From positions 1 through 56,610 of the forward strand of contig NZ_AUNB01000019.1 of assembly GCF_000714545.1 (NCBI RefSeq): a stretch of DNA of 56,610 bases. The letters run 5' to 3'. The position numbers were made by a program, and so were the translations under genes. How positions within the stretch are numbered: position 1 is the first letter of the stretch; each line of letters begins with the position of its first letter. Source of the DNA: Thioclava indica. Lineage in GTDB: Bacteria; Pseudomonadota; Alphaproteobacteria; Rhodobacterales; Rhodobacteraceae. The notes beneath the pieces are model-generated. The model was not told where the DNA came from. It was given only the letters and a program-made list of their open reading frames with translations, and did not search any database. This document shows, one piece after another, positions 34,561 through 44,719 of the stretch.

Positions 34561-37428
34561 CTATTGCGCCGCCATCTTCGCCCCGAGCATCGGCAACAAA
34601 TACTGCCCGGTGTAGCTGCGCGGGTTTTGCGCAACCTCTTCGGGGGTGCCGGTTGCCACGATCTCACCACCGCCATCGCCACCCTCGGGGCCAATGTCGA
34701 TGATGTAATCTGCGGTCTTGATCACGTCGAGATTGTGCTCGATCACCACCACCGTATTGCCCTGCTCGACAAGGCTATGCAGCACCTCCAGCAGCTTGCG
34801 CACATCTTCGAAATGCAGCCCCGTCGTGGGTTCATCAAGGATGTAGAGCGTCCGCCCCGTTGCGCGTTTTGACAGTTCTTTGGACAGTTTCACCCGCTGC
34901 GCCTCGCCGCCTGATAGCGTCGTCGCCTGCTGGCCGACCTTGATATAGCCAAGGCCCACCTCCATCAGCGCATCCATCTTTTCGCGGATGCTGGGCACGG
35001 CCTTGAAGAACTCTTGCGCATCCTCGACCGTCATATCAAGAACGTCCGCTATGCTCTTGCCTTTGAACAAAATCTCCAAAGTCTCGCGGTTGTAGCGCTT
35101 GCCCTTGCAGGTTTCGCATTCGACATAGACATCGGGCAGGAAATGCATCTCGATCTTGATCACACCATCGCCCTGACAGGCCTCGCAGCGCCCCCCTTTG
35201 ACGTTAAAGCTGAACCGCCCCGGCTTATAGCCGCGTGCTTTGGCTTCTGGCAGACCGGCGAACCAGTCGCGGATCGGGGTGAAGGCCCCGGTGTAAGTGG
35301 CTGGATTGGAACGCGGTGTGCGCCCGATCGCGCGCTGGTCGATGTCGATCACCTTATCCAGATGCTCCAGCCCCTTGATCGTGTCGCAAGGCGCGGGCGT
35401 TTGGCGCGCACCGTTCAGCCGCATCGAGGCCGTCTTGAACAGCGTTTCGATCGTCAGCGTGGATTTCCCGCCCCCCGAAACACCCGTCACACAAACGAAT
35501 TTCCCAAGCGGGAAATCGACCGTCAGATCCTTGAGGTTATTCCCGCAAGCCCCGACAACTGTTACCTTTTTCTTGTTTCCCTTGCGGCGTTTTGCGGGCA
35601 CCGCAATCTCACGTGTGCCCGAAAGATATTGCCCCGTGATCGAGGCCGGATCGGCGGCGATTTCATCGGGCGTACCGCGCGCGATGATCTGCCCGCCATG
35701 CACCCCCGCGCCGGGGCCGATATCAAAGACGTAATCGGCATGGCGGATCGCATCTTCGTCATGCTCGACCACGATCACCGTATTGCCCTGATCGCGCAGG
35801 TTTTTCAGCGTTTGCAACAGGCGGTCATTGTCGCGCTGATGCAGCCCGATTGAGGGTTCATCGAGCACATAAAGCACCCCCGTCAGCCCCGATCCGATCT
35901 GGGAGGCCAAGCGAATACGCTGGCTTTCCCCGCCCGAAAGCGTGCCCGCCGCGCGGCTCATCGTGAGGTAATCCAGACCGACATTCACAAGGAATCCAAG
36001 ACGTTCGCGAATTTCTTTAAGAATAGCCGCGGCGATTTCGTTTTTCTGTTTGCTCAGCGCGCCGGGCACGCTTGCGGCCCAGTCATGCGCCTCGCGGATC
36101 GACATTTCCACGACCTGACCGATATGTAGACCACCGATTTTCACGGCCAGCGCCTCGGGGCGCAGACGGTAGCCGCCGCAGGTGTGACAGGGACGGTTGT
36201 TCTGATAACGCTCCATCTCTTCGCGCGACCAGGCGCTGTCGGTTTCGCGGTAGCGACGCTGCATGTTGGGGATGATCCCCTCGAAGGTACGCGACACCTC
36301 ATAGACGCGCCCACCCTCGTCGAAACGGAACTTGATTTCTTCGTCCCCCGAGCCGCGCAGGAACAGGTTTTGCACCTTTTCAGGCAGGTCTTTCCACGGC
36401 GTCTTCCGATCAAACCCGTAATGTTTGGACAGCGATTCAATGGTTTGCGTGTAATAGGGGCTTTTGGAGCGCGCCCAAGGCGCCAATGCCCCGCCTGCAA
36501 CACTCAGCGTGACATCAGGCACCACGAGGCGTTCGTCAAAGAACAGTTCAACCCCCAGCCCGTCACAGGCCGGACAGGCCCCGAACGGCGCGTTGAACGA
36601 GAACAGCCGCGGCTCGATCTCGGGGATGGTAAAGCCCGACACAGGACAGGCGAAGTTTTCCGAAAACGTCACGCGCTCGGGCTCGACGCCCTCTTCGGCC
36701 TCACGCGGGGCGGCCTCGAAAATCGCGATGCCATCGGCCAGATCAAGCGCAGTGCGGAAACTATCGGCCAGCCGCGTCTCCATCCCCTCGCGCACGACGA
36801 CGCGATCCACCACAACGTCGATATTGTGGCGGAATTTCTTATCCAGTGTCGGCGGATCTTCCAACTCGTAAAACGCGCCATTCACCTTGACGCGCTGAAA
36901 ACCCTGCTTGCGTAAATCAATGAATTCCTTTCGATATTCGCCTTTTCGGTCGCGCACGATGGGGGCCAGAAGATAGCCGCGCGTGCCCTCCTCCATCGCC
37001 ATGATGATATCGACCATATCCTGCACCTGCTGAGCCTCAATCGGCTCACCAGTGGCGGGGGAATAGGGCGTGCCTGCGCGCGCGAATAGCAGGCGCATAT
37101 AGTCGTAAATTTCGGTGACCGTGCCAACCGTCGAGCGCGGGTTCTTGCTGGTGGTTTTCTGCTCAATCGAGATCGCAGGCGACAGGCCCGAGATGTGATC
37201 GACATCGGGCTTTCCCATCATATCAAGGAATTGGCGCGCATAGGCCGACAAGCTTTCGACATAACGGCGCTGCCCCTCGGCGTAGATCGTATCAAACGCG
37301 AGGCTCGATTTGCCCGATCCCGACAGCCCCGTGATCACCACGAACTGATCGCGCGGAATATCAAGACTGATATTCTTGAGGTTATGTTCGCGCGCGCCGC
37401 GCACTTCGATGAACTTCTGCTCAGCCAT
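34561..37428 (-). CDS. uvrA: Excinuclease ABC subunit A
   Basis: The 955-residue UvrA finds bulky DNA damage for nucleotide excision repair. Both ATPase modules are complete: Walker [10 protein letters not shown] near residue 34 and G-V-S-G-G-G-K-S-T near 655, with L-S-G-G-E-S-Q-R-I and L-S-G-G-E-A-Q-R-V signatures. Zinc-finger cysteines are present (C-P-A-C-D, C-H-T-C-G, C-E-A-C-Q ... C-E-T-C-K). Length is normal. An SOS box lies 66 bp upstream. Confidence 0.98.
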   Translation of the reverse strand: MAEQKFIEVRGAREHNLKNISLDIPRDQFVVITGLSGSGKSSLAFDTIYAEGQRRYVESLSAYARQFLDMMGKPDVDHISGLSPAISIEQKTTSKNPRSTVGTVTEIYDYMRLLFARAGTPYSPATGEPIEAQQVQDMVDIIMAMEEGTRGYLLAPIVRDRKGEYRKEFIDLRKQGFQRVKVNGAFYELEDPPTLDKKFRHNIDVVVDRVVVREGMETRLADSFRTALDLADGIAIFEAAPREAEEGVEPERVTFSENFACPVSGFTIPEIEPRLFSFNAPFGACPACDGLGVELFFDERLVVPDVTLSVAGGALAPWARSKSPYYTQTIESLSKHYGFDRKTPWKDLPEKVQNLFLRGSGDEEIKFRFDEGGRVYEVSRTFEGIIPNMQRRYRETDSAWSREEMERYQNNRPCHTCGGYRLRPEALAVKIGGLHIGQVVEMSIREAHDWAASVPGALSKQKNEIAAAILKEIRERLGFLVNVGLDYLTMSRAAGTLSGGESQRIRLASQIGSGLTGVLYVLDEPSIGLHQRDNDRLLQTLKNLRDQGNTVIVVEHDEDAIRHADYVFDIGPGAGVHGGQIIARGTPDEIAADPASITGQYLSGTREIAVPAKRRKGNKKKVTVVGACGNNLKDLTVDFPLGKFVCVTGVSGGGKSTLTIETLFKTASMRLNGARQTPAPCDTIKGLEHLDKVIDIDQRAIGRTPRSNPATYTGAFTPIRDWFAGLPEAKARGYKPGRFSFNVKGGRCEACQGDGVIKIEMHFLPDVYVECETCKGKRYNRETLEILFKGKSIADVLDMTVEDAQEFFKAVPSIREKMDALMEVGLGYIKVGQQATTLSGGEAQRVKLSKELSKRATGRTLYILDEPTTGLHFEDVRKLLEVLHSLVEQGNTVVVIEHNLDVIKTADYIIDIGPEGGDGGGEIVATGTPEEVAQNPRSYTGQYLLPMLGAKMAAQ

Positions 37429-37493
37429 TCATGCCCCCGGGGTTTCCTGCCCCTAGATAGGGGTTGGCGGGCGAGTCTCCAATGGAAAAACGC

Positions 37494-37508
37494 GAACGAA
37501 GCGCGAAC
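37494..37508 (-). promoter_or_regulatory. Alphaproteobacterial LexA (SOS) box upstream of uvrA
   Basis: GAAC (37494-37497), 7 nt, GAAC (37505-37508): on the minus strand GTTC-N7-GTTC, the known direct-repeat LexA operator of alphaproteobacteria. It lies 66 bp before the uvrA start, so uvrA is likely SOS-induced. Confidence 0.85.
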
Positions 37509-37713
37509 TTTCGCACTTTCTCGCCTCTTTGGGGGGCCTGCGCACGCCGCTCCGGTTCAAATCCCGCTCAAATTCCCGGCACTTTCGCAACAAATTCGGA
37601 ATTTTGAATGTATTTTTAACCCATGCCCCCCTAAATACTCTTGAATGCAAGACATGATCTGCCACATCAGGCAGGACCGGGCTGCGGCCCCAGAGATGAC
37701 AAGAGGTATCGAG

Positions 37714-38079
37714 ATGTTCAACTTCCTACGCCCGTCGGGCTCTCAAGTCGGCAAGATCGACCCCAAGGCCGCTGTCGCCCAAGCCAAAGCGGGCGAATTG
37801 GTGGTGATCGACGTGCGCGAAGGCATGGAGGTCAAAAGCTCGGGCAAGGCCAAAGGCGCGCTGCATATCCCGCTGGCGACCTTGAAAATGAAATGCGACC
37901 CGTCCAGCCCGGAAAAACACCCCGATCTGGATACGTCCAAGCCGGTCGCGCTGTATTGCGCTTCGGGTGCGCGCTCGGCAGGCGCTGCGCAAATGTTGGC
38001 GCAGATGGGCTATGAAACAGTTTACAATATCGGTGGCCTGTATGACTGGCATGGCGCTGGCGGCGAAGTCGAGCGCTAG
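37714..38079 (+). CDS. Single-domain rhodanese-like protein
   Basis: This 121-residue rhodanese domain has the active-site loop C-A-S-G-A-R-S with catalytic Cys near residue 84, and V-V-I-D-V-R-E near residue 31. Such proteins carry persulfide sulfur. ATG 37714 is preferred because AAGAGGT lies in front; ATGs at 37645 and 37696 would add an atypical leader. A terminator follows. Confidence 0.9.
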   Translation: MFNFLRPSGSQVGKIDPKAAVAQAKAGELVVIDVREGMEVKSSGKAKGALHIPLATLKMKCDPSSPEKHPDLDTSKPVALYCASGARSAGAAQMLAQMGYETVYNIGGLYDWHGAGGEVER

Positions 38080-38104
38080 GTTCGCGCCATCCACAGACCG
38101 TAAG

Positions 38105-38130
38105 AAGGGGCCAATCGCGGCCCCTTTTTT
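38105..38130 (+). terminator. Intrinsic terminator of the rhodanese gene
   Basis: AAGGGGCC, loop AATCGC, GGCCCCTT and six T: a classical rho-independent terminator 25 bp after the stop. Confidence 0.93.
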
Positions 38131-38239
38131 ATGGCGCTCTCCCTGCGCAACTGATCGTGCGCCCTGACGCGCGCCCTGCTAAGGCAAATCACCCAAACTT
38201 AGGCGATGCATAGCGCGGTCTTTGTGCTATTTCCCCCCT

Positions 38240-40753
38240 ATGGACATCGTCGTCGTCATCACCGTTATCGCGTCACTCTTCGTCGTGATCGCCGCAGCCG
38301 AGCCGCTGGCGGCGCGTTTGCGCCTGCCCTATAGCGTGATCCTCGCCATGGTCGGCGTGTTGATCGGGATGGGCGCGATCTTTTTCCTGCGCACCGATCT
38401 GACCGACGCGCTTAACCCCGTGGCCGAAGCAATCGTCGGCCTTCCGACCCGCTCGAACGTCTTTTTGTATGTTTTCCTGCCAACGCTGCTGTTTCAGGCC
38501 ACTCTGGGGATGAACCTGCGCCGGATGCTGGATGACTGGGTGCCGATTCTGGTGCTCGCGGTCGTGGCGGTGGTGGTGGCCACTGTCAGCGTGGGCTATG
38601 CGCTGTCATGGGTCAGCGCGCTGCCACTGGCGGCGTGCTTGCTGATCGGGGCCATCGTGTCCACCACCGACCCGTCCGCCGTGGTGTCGATCTTTCGCTC
38701 GATCTCGGCGCCGCGCAGGCTGGCGCGCATCATCGAGGGCGAGAGTCTGCTCAATGACGCCGCCGCCATCGCGATTTTCGGCCTATTCATGGGCTTTGTG
38801 ATGCTGGGCGTGCCCGATCCCAGTTTCAGCGATGCGCTGGCCCGCTTTCCCGTTTTGATCGCGGGCGGGGCATTTGCGGGATGGCTGGCGGCGCGGATCG
38901 CGGTCTGGCTCATGGCGATGTTTGGCCGCTTCGAGTTGGCGCAGCTTTCGATCTCGGTCGCGCTGCCCTATCTCGCCTATATCGGGGCCGAGCAAAGCAT
39001 CGGGGCCTCGGGGGTGATTGCGGTCGTCGCGGCGGGCCTGTCGCTGAACCTGACCGCGCCGGGGCGGCTGCCACCGCAAGCGTGGGTGAACCTGCGCGAG
39101 TTGTGGGATGTGCTGGCCCATTGGGCGGGGGCGCTGATCTTTATCCTTGCTGCTCTGCTGATCCCGCGCCTTTTGGAAGAGGTCCGGCTGTCGGATTTCG
39201 GTCTGGTCGGTGTGGTCGTGCTGGCCGCTATCGCTGCGCGGGCGGTGATCTTATTCGCGCTGCTGCCGCTTTTGACGTGGTTCAAACTCTCGCCCGAGAT
39301 CGAGCGCCCCTATCGCGTTGCGATCCTGTGGGGGGGCTTGCGCGGGGCGGTGACGCTGGCGCTGGCGCTTGCCGTCACCGAGAGTTTCCGCGTGCCCCCC
39401 GAAACCAAGCGCCTTGTCGGCATCCTCGCCACCGGCTTCACGCTGTTCACGCTGATCGTGCAAGGTACCACGCTGCGCTCCGTGATCGGCTGGCTTGGGC
39501 TGGACCGGCTGTCTCCGATTGACGAGGCGCTGTCGCGTCAGGTCGTCGCGGTGGCGCTGCAAACCGTGCGCGAAGACGTGGCGCGTACCGCCGAGAATTA
39601 CGACCTCAGCGCCAATATCGTGCGATCCGAGGCCAAGCGCTTTGGCAAGCGGTTGGACGGGGCCGTGAAGGGGGCCGAGGCCAGCGCCGATATTCTGGAT
39701 CGCGACCGCGTCACCTTGGGGCTGATCGCGCTGGCCGGCCACGAGCGCGACACCATCCTTGCCCGCCTGAAAGAGCGCACGATCTCCTCGCGCATGGCCG
39801 AGCAAATCCTGTCCGATGCCGACCGTCTGATTGAGGGCGCGCGCAGCGGCGGGCGCAGCGGATACCAGCGCGCAGCCCGCAAAAGCGTCGCTTATGGCCG
39901 GGCGTTTCGCGGCGCGGATCTGGCGCATCGCCGGCTTGGCCTGTCCGGCCCGCTGGCGCGCATGACCGCAGACCGCTTTGAACATCTCTTGGCGCAACGC
40001 TTGATCCTGCGCGATCTGGGCACCTTCATCCGGGGCCGGATTTTGCGCATCCACGGGCGGCGCGTGGCGGACCTGCTGCAAGAACTGCTGTCGCGGCGCA
40101 TTGAGGCGGTCGAGACCGCGCTGGAGGGCTTGCGCCTGCAATATCCCGGATATGCCGAGGAGTTGGAGCGCCGTTTCATCCGACGCACCGCCCTGCGCCT
40201 TGAGGAACGCGAATACACTGCCATGCGCGAGGACGAGCTGATCGGGGCCGAGGTCTACACCGCGCTGATGCAGCAAATCACCACGCGGCGCAACAAGGCA
40301 GAGCAACGCCCGACTCTTGATATCGCGCTGCAACGCACCGAGCTGGTCCGTCAGCTCTCGGTCTTTGCAGATCTCGACGAGGCTGCGCTAAGGCGACTGG
40401 CGCGCGCGCTTCGGACGCGACACGTCAATGCGGGCGATCTGATCATTCGCAAGGATACCGCCGCGAAATCTGTGTTTTTCATTGCCTCCGGCGCGGTTGA
40501 GATTGAGGCCGCAGGTCAGACATGGCGGCTCGGGCGCGGTGAGATGTTCGGTCAGATGGCGATCTTGATGAAAAAGGCGCGCCGCAACGAGGTGCGCACC
40601 ATTGCGCCCTCAACGCTTCTGGTGCTAGACGAGGCACGGTTCCGCCGCCTGCTCAACCGCAGCAAAGCCTTGCAAGAGGCGGTGCGGGCCAGTGCGCAAA
40701 AACGCGGGATTGTGTTGTCTGCGCTGAGCGAGAAAAACCCCGAGAAGACCTAG
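38240..40753 (+). CDS. Na+/H+ exchanger (NhaP/NHE type) fused to a cyclic-nucleotide-binding domain
   Basis: The 837-residue protein starts with a 12-13-helix monovalent cation:proton antiporter domain (about 1-415; I-V-S-T-T-D-P-S-A-V near 140 and E-G-E-S-L-L-N-D-A near 170 are the ion-site motifs). A long, arginine-rich, mostly helical cytoplasmic region follows (about 420-690). A cyclic-nucleotide-binding fold ends it (about 700-810; F-A-D-L-D-E-A, F-F-I-A-S-G-A-V-E-I, G-E-M-F-G-Q-M-A-I-L). The layout resembles sperm-type NHEs without the voltage-sensor domain. In the phosphate-binding cassette G-E-M-F-G-Q-M-A-I-L the usual Arg of R-x-A is replaced (K-K-A-R-R-N-E-V), so nucleotide binding needs testing. 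Start 38240 has no clear ribosome site. Confidence 0.88.
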   Translation: MDIVVVITVIASLFVVIAAAEPLAARLRLPYSVILAMVGVLIGMGAIFFLRTDLTDALNPVAEAIVGLPTRSNVFLYVFLPTLLFQATLGMNLRRMLDDWVPILVLAVVAVVVATVSVGYALSWVSALPLAACLLIGAIVSTTDPSAVVSIFRSISAPRRLARIIEGESLLNDAAAIAIFGLFMGFVMLGVPDPSFSDALARFPVLIAGGAFAGWLAARIAVWLMAMFGRFELAQLSISVALPYLAYIGAEQSIGASGVIAVVAAGLSLNLTAPGRLPPQAWVNLRELWDVLAHWAGALIFILAALLIPRLLEEVRLSDFGLVGVVVLAAIAARAVILFALLPLLTWFKLSPEIERPYRVAILWGGLRGAVTLALALAVTESFRVPPETKRLVGILATGFTLFTLIVQGTTLRSVIGWLGLDRLSPIDEALSRQVVAVALQTVREDVARTAENYDLSANIVRSEAKRFGKRLDGAVKGAEASADILDRDRVTLGLIALAGHERDTILARLKERTISSRMAEQILSDADRLIEGARSGGRSGYQRAARKSVAYGRAFRGADLAHRRLGLSGPLARMTADRFEHLLAQRLILRDLGTFIRGRILRIHGRRVADLLQELLSRRIEAVETALEGLRLQYPGYAEELERRFIRRTALRLEEREYTAMREDELIGAEVYTALMQQITTRRNKAEQRPTLDIALQRTELVRQLSVFADLDEAALRRLARALRTRHVNAGDLIIRKDTAAKSVFFIASGAVEIEAAGQTWRLGRGEMFGQMAILMKKARRNEVRTIAPSTLLVLDEARFRRLLNRSKALQEAVRASAQKRGIVLSALSEKNPEKT

Positions 40754-40921
40754 CTTATCCCCGATCTGCGCGGGCGCGCATCACCCCCGCCCTTGCGCGG
40801 TAACCCCCAATCGTCAACAGAACCGCCCCCAATGGGCAAAATGCTATTGCTTTACTGACTCTGCGATCTGCCCCAGCCTTGTGGAAACATTTTCACCCAT
40901 GGCAAAAGGGCACATCCTCAG

Positions 40922-41155
40922 ATGAGAATCGGCTTTATCGGACTTGGCAATGTTGGCGGGAAACTTGCAGGCCGCCTGCTGCGCAACGGGGTTGATCTCA
41001 GCGTACATCATCTCAACGCAGCGCATGTCGCCAGGTTTGTCGCCCTCGGGGCCAAATCCAGCAGCACCCCGCTGACGATAATACGCCCGTGCGACGCGGT
41101 GATCCCGACCGGGCGCGCGGCCCCCGCCGCCAAACCCGCGATGGCCGGGGAGTAG
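40922..41155 (+). pseudogene. Remnant of a 6-phosphogluconate/3-hydroxyisobutyrate dehydrogenase-like gene
   Basis: The 77-codon frame begins M-R-I-G-F-I-G-L-G-N-V-G-G-K-L-A, an intact Rossmann nucleotide-binding start, and remains family-like to D-A-V-I near residue 60, then runs into a short Ala/Pro tail and a TAG. Intact relatives have about 290 residues, so roughly three quarters of the gene is missing, apparently by internal deletion. The stop lies 5 bp before the aldolase remnant, as expected if the two once formed an operon. Confidence 0.8.
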
Positions 41156-41160
41156 GCGCG

Positions 41161-41475
41161 ATGGTAGAGGCATCCCCCACCCCGCCCGCAGGCGCCAACC
41201 TTGACCATTGGAGCGAACGAGCAGACCTGGCCGCGACGTTCCGCTGGGCAGCACGGCTGAATATGCATGAGGCGGTGACAAACCATTTCAGCCTTGCGGT
41301 CAACGCCTCGGGCAGCGGATTCCTGATCACCCCCAACCAGATGCCTTTTTCGCGCATCAAGGCGTCGGATTTGCTGCTGCTCGACGCCAACAATCCAGAC
41401 GCGCCAGAGGCCGCCAATGCGCCCGACTCGACCGCTTGGGGGCTGCACGCCGCAATCCACCGCACCTGCCCACAG
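41161..41475 (+). pseudogene. 5' remnant of a class II aldolase/adducin-family gene
   Basis: From ATG 41161 the frame encodes E-R-A-D-L-A-A-T-F-R-W-A-A-R, N-H-F-S-L and H-A-A-I-H-R-T-C-P-Q-A, which is the N-terminal half of a class II aldolase. Similarity stops at about 41475, before the zinc-binding His motif (H-x-H) region is complete. The frame then continues into unrelated residues that are antisense to the aldehyde dehydrogenase remnant. About 60 percent of the gene is lost. Confidence 0.8.
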
Positions 41476-41514
41476 GCGACGCGAAACGCGGGCGGCGCGC
41501 TCGGCGCTGCCGGT

Positions 41515-42557
41515 CTAGATATAGACGACGGCAAGGCCATAGTCGGTGTCATTGGCCATCGCGATGCCCTCGGCGTCGGTATCAAAGGGCGTGATCACCA
41601 GCACGGGGCCAGAGTTTTCCTCACGCCAGATCGCCATATCCGGCGTAACATCGCAAAATACCGTCGGGCGCACGAACCAGCCGGATTGTAGAGCCTCAGT
41701 TAGGCCGTCGGGACGGCCCAGACTACCTGCCAGCAACCGCGCGCGGCCCTCAATGCCCTTGGCGATCATGACTTGCACGTGCTCGCATTGGACGGCGTCA
41801 AACAGCGGCCCGATGTGATCGCCCTCCTCGGCAGGGTCGCCTATCGCCTGCGCGTTGGCTGCGGTGCACGCGATTTCCAGCGTCCGCGCATAAACGGGGC
41901 GTTCAACCAGCATCCGCGTGGGTGCGTCACATGACTGGCCGGTATTGTAAAAACACGCAGCGCCCCCTTCGCACACACGAGTTTCCAAGTCGCAATCGGC
42001 AAAGACCAGATTGGGCGATGTGCCCCCAGTTTCAGCCTCACACGCTTGATCAAAGGGGCCGCATCACGCGACACGGCGCTGCCTGCACAGGTCGATCCGG
42101 TAAAGGACATCATCGCCACATCGCGGTGGCGCGAAAGGGCCACGCCGACCGTCGGGCCATCGCCATGCACGAGGTTGCACACGCCAGCGGGATAGTCCGC
42201 CTCATACACGATCTCGGCGTAGATTTGCGCCGGTAAGGGCGTGTGTTCCGAGGGCTTTAAAACGCAAGTCGCCCCCGTCGCAAGCGCTGGCACCACCTTG
42301 AGCGCGATCTGTTTGATCGGCCAGTTCCACGGCGTGATCAAACCTCACACGCCAATCGGTTCGCGGCTGAGACTATCGCCATTTGGCGGGGTTTCTTGCT
42401 CTCCCAGCGCCTCGAGCGCGGCGATGAACTCCTCAGGGTGGCCAATTCCGGCATCGGCCTGCACCTCGCGCGCCATCGTGGCGGGTGCGCCTATTTCCGC
42501 CGTGGAATCTGGCGCAACCCACACCCCGTCGATGTAAAATTTATCAAACGTAATCAT
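41515..42557 (-). pseudogene. Aldehyde dehydrogenase pseudogene
   Basis: The start (M-I-T-F-D-K-F-Y-I-D-G) at 42557 is family-typical, but a large internal deletion follows after about residue 20. A TGA at 42345-42347 interrupts G-V-*-G-L-I-T-P-W-N-W, a 1-nt loss in a C-run at 42023-42027 breaks L-G-G-T-S-P, and the catalytic N-T-G-Q-S-C segment continues in another frame. The C-terminal about 90 residues after N-D-T-D-Y-G-L-A are absent. It is convergent with the aldolase remnant, and one deletion near 41475-41545 seems to have removed both 3' ends. Confidence 0.88.
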
Positions 42558-42567
42558 GTCGGCTCCC

Positions 42568-43780
42568 CTACGGCGCCACATGGCTCTGGGCTATGTCCAG
42601 ATGCAATGCGTCACTGCGATAGGCCATTTTCGCGACCGCTTCGTCGTCGATTTCGATCCCCAGACCGAGGTTGGGCGAGGGCCGGATATAGCCGCCGTCC
42701 CAGTCAATTTCCCCCTTCACGCCTTGCATATAGGGGCCATCAACGTGCCGATGCTTTCGAGGATCAGGAAATTGGGCGAGCGGGCCGCGATCTGAATATT
42801 GGCGGCGGCCACAATCGGCCCGCAATACAGATGTGGCGCGATCTGGACCTGACGGGTTTCCGTCATTCCAGCGATCTTCTTGGCCTCTAGCAATCCGCCA
42901 ACCCGACCCAGATTCATTTGCAAGATCGAGGCCGCGCCGGTCTCGATCAGACGGGCAAATTCATACTTGGTGCACAGCCGCTCTCCCGCCGCGACTTGGA
43001 TCGAGGTAAACGCCGCCACCTGCGCCATATCGGCGAGGCTGTCGGGGGCACCCGCTAGTCACACCACAGCGGATCATAGGGTTCCAGCGCGCGCGCCAGA
43101 CGTTGCGCACCCGACACGGTGAACTGGCCATGCGTGCCAAACAACAGATCCGCGCGGTCACCAACTGCGGCGCGGATTTCGCGGCAAAACGCGACAGAGC
43201 GGGTGATATCCTCGCGCCGGGGCTGGTGACCGTCAAAGATCGCAAACGGCCCGGCGGGGTCGAATTTTAACGCGGTGAACCCCTGCTCCACCATGCCCAG
43301 CGCGACCTCTGCCGCCATCGAGGCATCATTGTAAACATTGGGCGTATCGGGATCGGGATAGACATCGCCGCTTGCGGGATACACATAGGAATAGCTGCGC
43401 AGCCGGTCATGCACGCGCCCGCCCAGCAACGCGTGAACCGGCTTGTCCGCCGCCTTGCCCAGAATGTCCCAGCACGCCATTTCCAGCCCGCTGAACGTGC
43501 CCATCACGCTGACATCGGGGCGTTGAGTGAACCCAGCCCCATAGACCTTGCGAAACAGCAATTCCAACTGGCTTGGATCGGCGCCCTCAAAGTGGCGCGC
43601 AAACATATCGCGCGCCATCGCGCAGCACACATCAGGGCCGAATGTGGCGTTGTAAATCTCGCCCAAGCCGGAAATCCCGCACGCGGTCGTCAGGCGCACA
43701 AAGATGAAATACCGCCCGCCGTGGCGCGGCTGGCGGGTTGGCGTGATTTCATAGGACGCGGGATTACAAAACAACTGCAT
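42568..43780 (-). pseudogene. Enolase-superfamily (mandelate racemase/muconate lactonizing type) pseudogene
   Basis: From 43780 the frame gives G-G-R-Y-F-I-F-V-R-L-T-T and F-S-G-L-E-M-A-C-W-D-I-L-G-K-A, the capping-domain hallmarks, up to a TAG at 43055-43057. The barrel then resumes in another frame (V-A-A-G-E-R-L-C-T-K-Y-E-F, A-P-H-L-Y-C-G-P-I) and a third (W-D-G-G-Y-I-R-P-S-P-N-L-G-L-G-I-E-I). A small deletion, a nonsense codon and a later frameshift make it inactive. It lies 11 bp upstream of the aldehyde dehydrogenase pseudogene on the same strand, so the two once formed an operon. Confidence 0.88.
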
Positions 43781-43895
43781 ATCGGGCGCAGCGGCGTCGG
43801 GACGTGATCACACCTCATATGCTTTTGAGCAGCTCGCATGGCCCGGGCATCGGCAAGGGCTTTGGCAGGAAAGAAGGCGAGGCTTCCTGCGCAGA

Positions 43896-44478
43896 TTGCC
43901 CCATGTCACTTGGCTGCGCGCCTTCGAGGCAGCGGCGCGTCACAGCGCGTTCATCTCGGCGGCGGATGAGTTGCACCCGACCCCGGCAGCTGTCAGCCAG
44001 CAAATCCGCCTGCTGGAAAAGCATCTGGGCATTCAGCGGTTCAAACGCTTCGCCAAAAGGGGGCGAGCTGACCGATCTCGGGCAGGCCTGCGCGCAGTCG
44101 ATCCGCAAATCGTTTCTTAAGATACAAACGGCGACCGACGGGCTATTCAGCGATCAGAGCAAATCGACGATCCGCGCGGGCTCGGAAACCGGTTGGGACC
44201 GGATGCTAAAGCAATGCGGATTTAATGGCCCACGTCCCGCGCATTGGATCAAAGCGGATACGTCCTTGATCGCGCTGCAACTTCTGGGCGGTGGACAGGG
44301 CTGCGCGATCATCAGCCGGAGCCTTGCAAAACAGGCGCTGGATGCGGGCCATCTGGTCGCGCCGTTTAATCTGGACATCGCGATGGCGCAAAGCTTTTTC
44401 GTGGTCGAGCGTGACGATCCGGGCCATCGCCGCGATGTGCGCGCCTTCGTCGACGGGATCTGTGCGCAACATCTGTAG
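43896..44478 (+). pseudogene. LysR-type regulator pseudogene
   Basis: A helix-turn-helix segment typical of the GcvA-like LysR group (W-L-R-A-F-E-A-A-A-R-H and A-A-V-S-Q-Q-I-R-L-L-E-K-H-L-G) begins near 43896. A 1-nt shift in the G-run at 44055-44063 moves it to another frame (G-E-L-T-D-L-G-Q-A). After I-Q-T-A-T-D-G-L-F the ligand domain has lost about 100 residues and resumes at G-C-A-I-I-S-R-S-L-A. The TAG at 44476-44478 ends it. It is divergent from the enolase-superfamily pseudogene, which it probably once controlled. Confidence 0.85.
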
Positions 44479-44653
44479 CGCGGTGTAAGCATTCTGCGCT
44501 TGACGGCGCGCGTTTACAGGCGTGAAACTGGCGCCGAAGCGCGGCGCGTGTCTCCATCATCCGGGGATGATCGCGAACTGTCTGCGCAGCTTAGGCCAAG
44601 GCACGGGCGTGCATCGCCTGCCCCCTTGGCATCGTTTAGTAAGGAGCCCTCCC

Positions 44654-44719
44654 ATGCGCCCTATTCATCCCCATCAACCTGTCACACAGCGCCACCGCGC
44701 GCTTGAGGGCACCCACTGA
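44654..44719 (+). CDS. Possible 21-codon leader ORF coupled to cbpA
   Basis: ATG 44654 has a strong AAGGAG site and encodes M-R-P-I-H-P-H-Q-P-V-T-Q-R-H-R-A-L-E-G-T-H. Its TGA (44717-44719) overlaps the cbpA ATG (TGATG). The cbpA start itself has no good ribosome site, so coupled translation or a regulatory leader peptide is plausible. Alternatively it is simply an upstream start context. Confidence 0.4.
   Translation: MRPIHPHQPVTQRHRALEGTH

Noticed and set aside
40922-44478. Treating the broken frames as sequencing error
   Set aside because: Some lesions lie in homopolymers, but large internal deletions and nonsense codons in five neighbouring genes, with intact genes on both sides, point to real decay.
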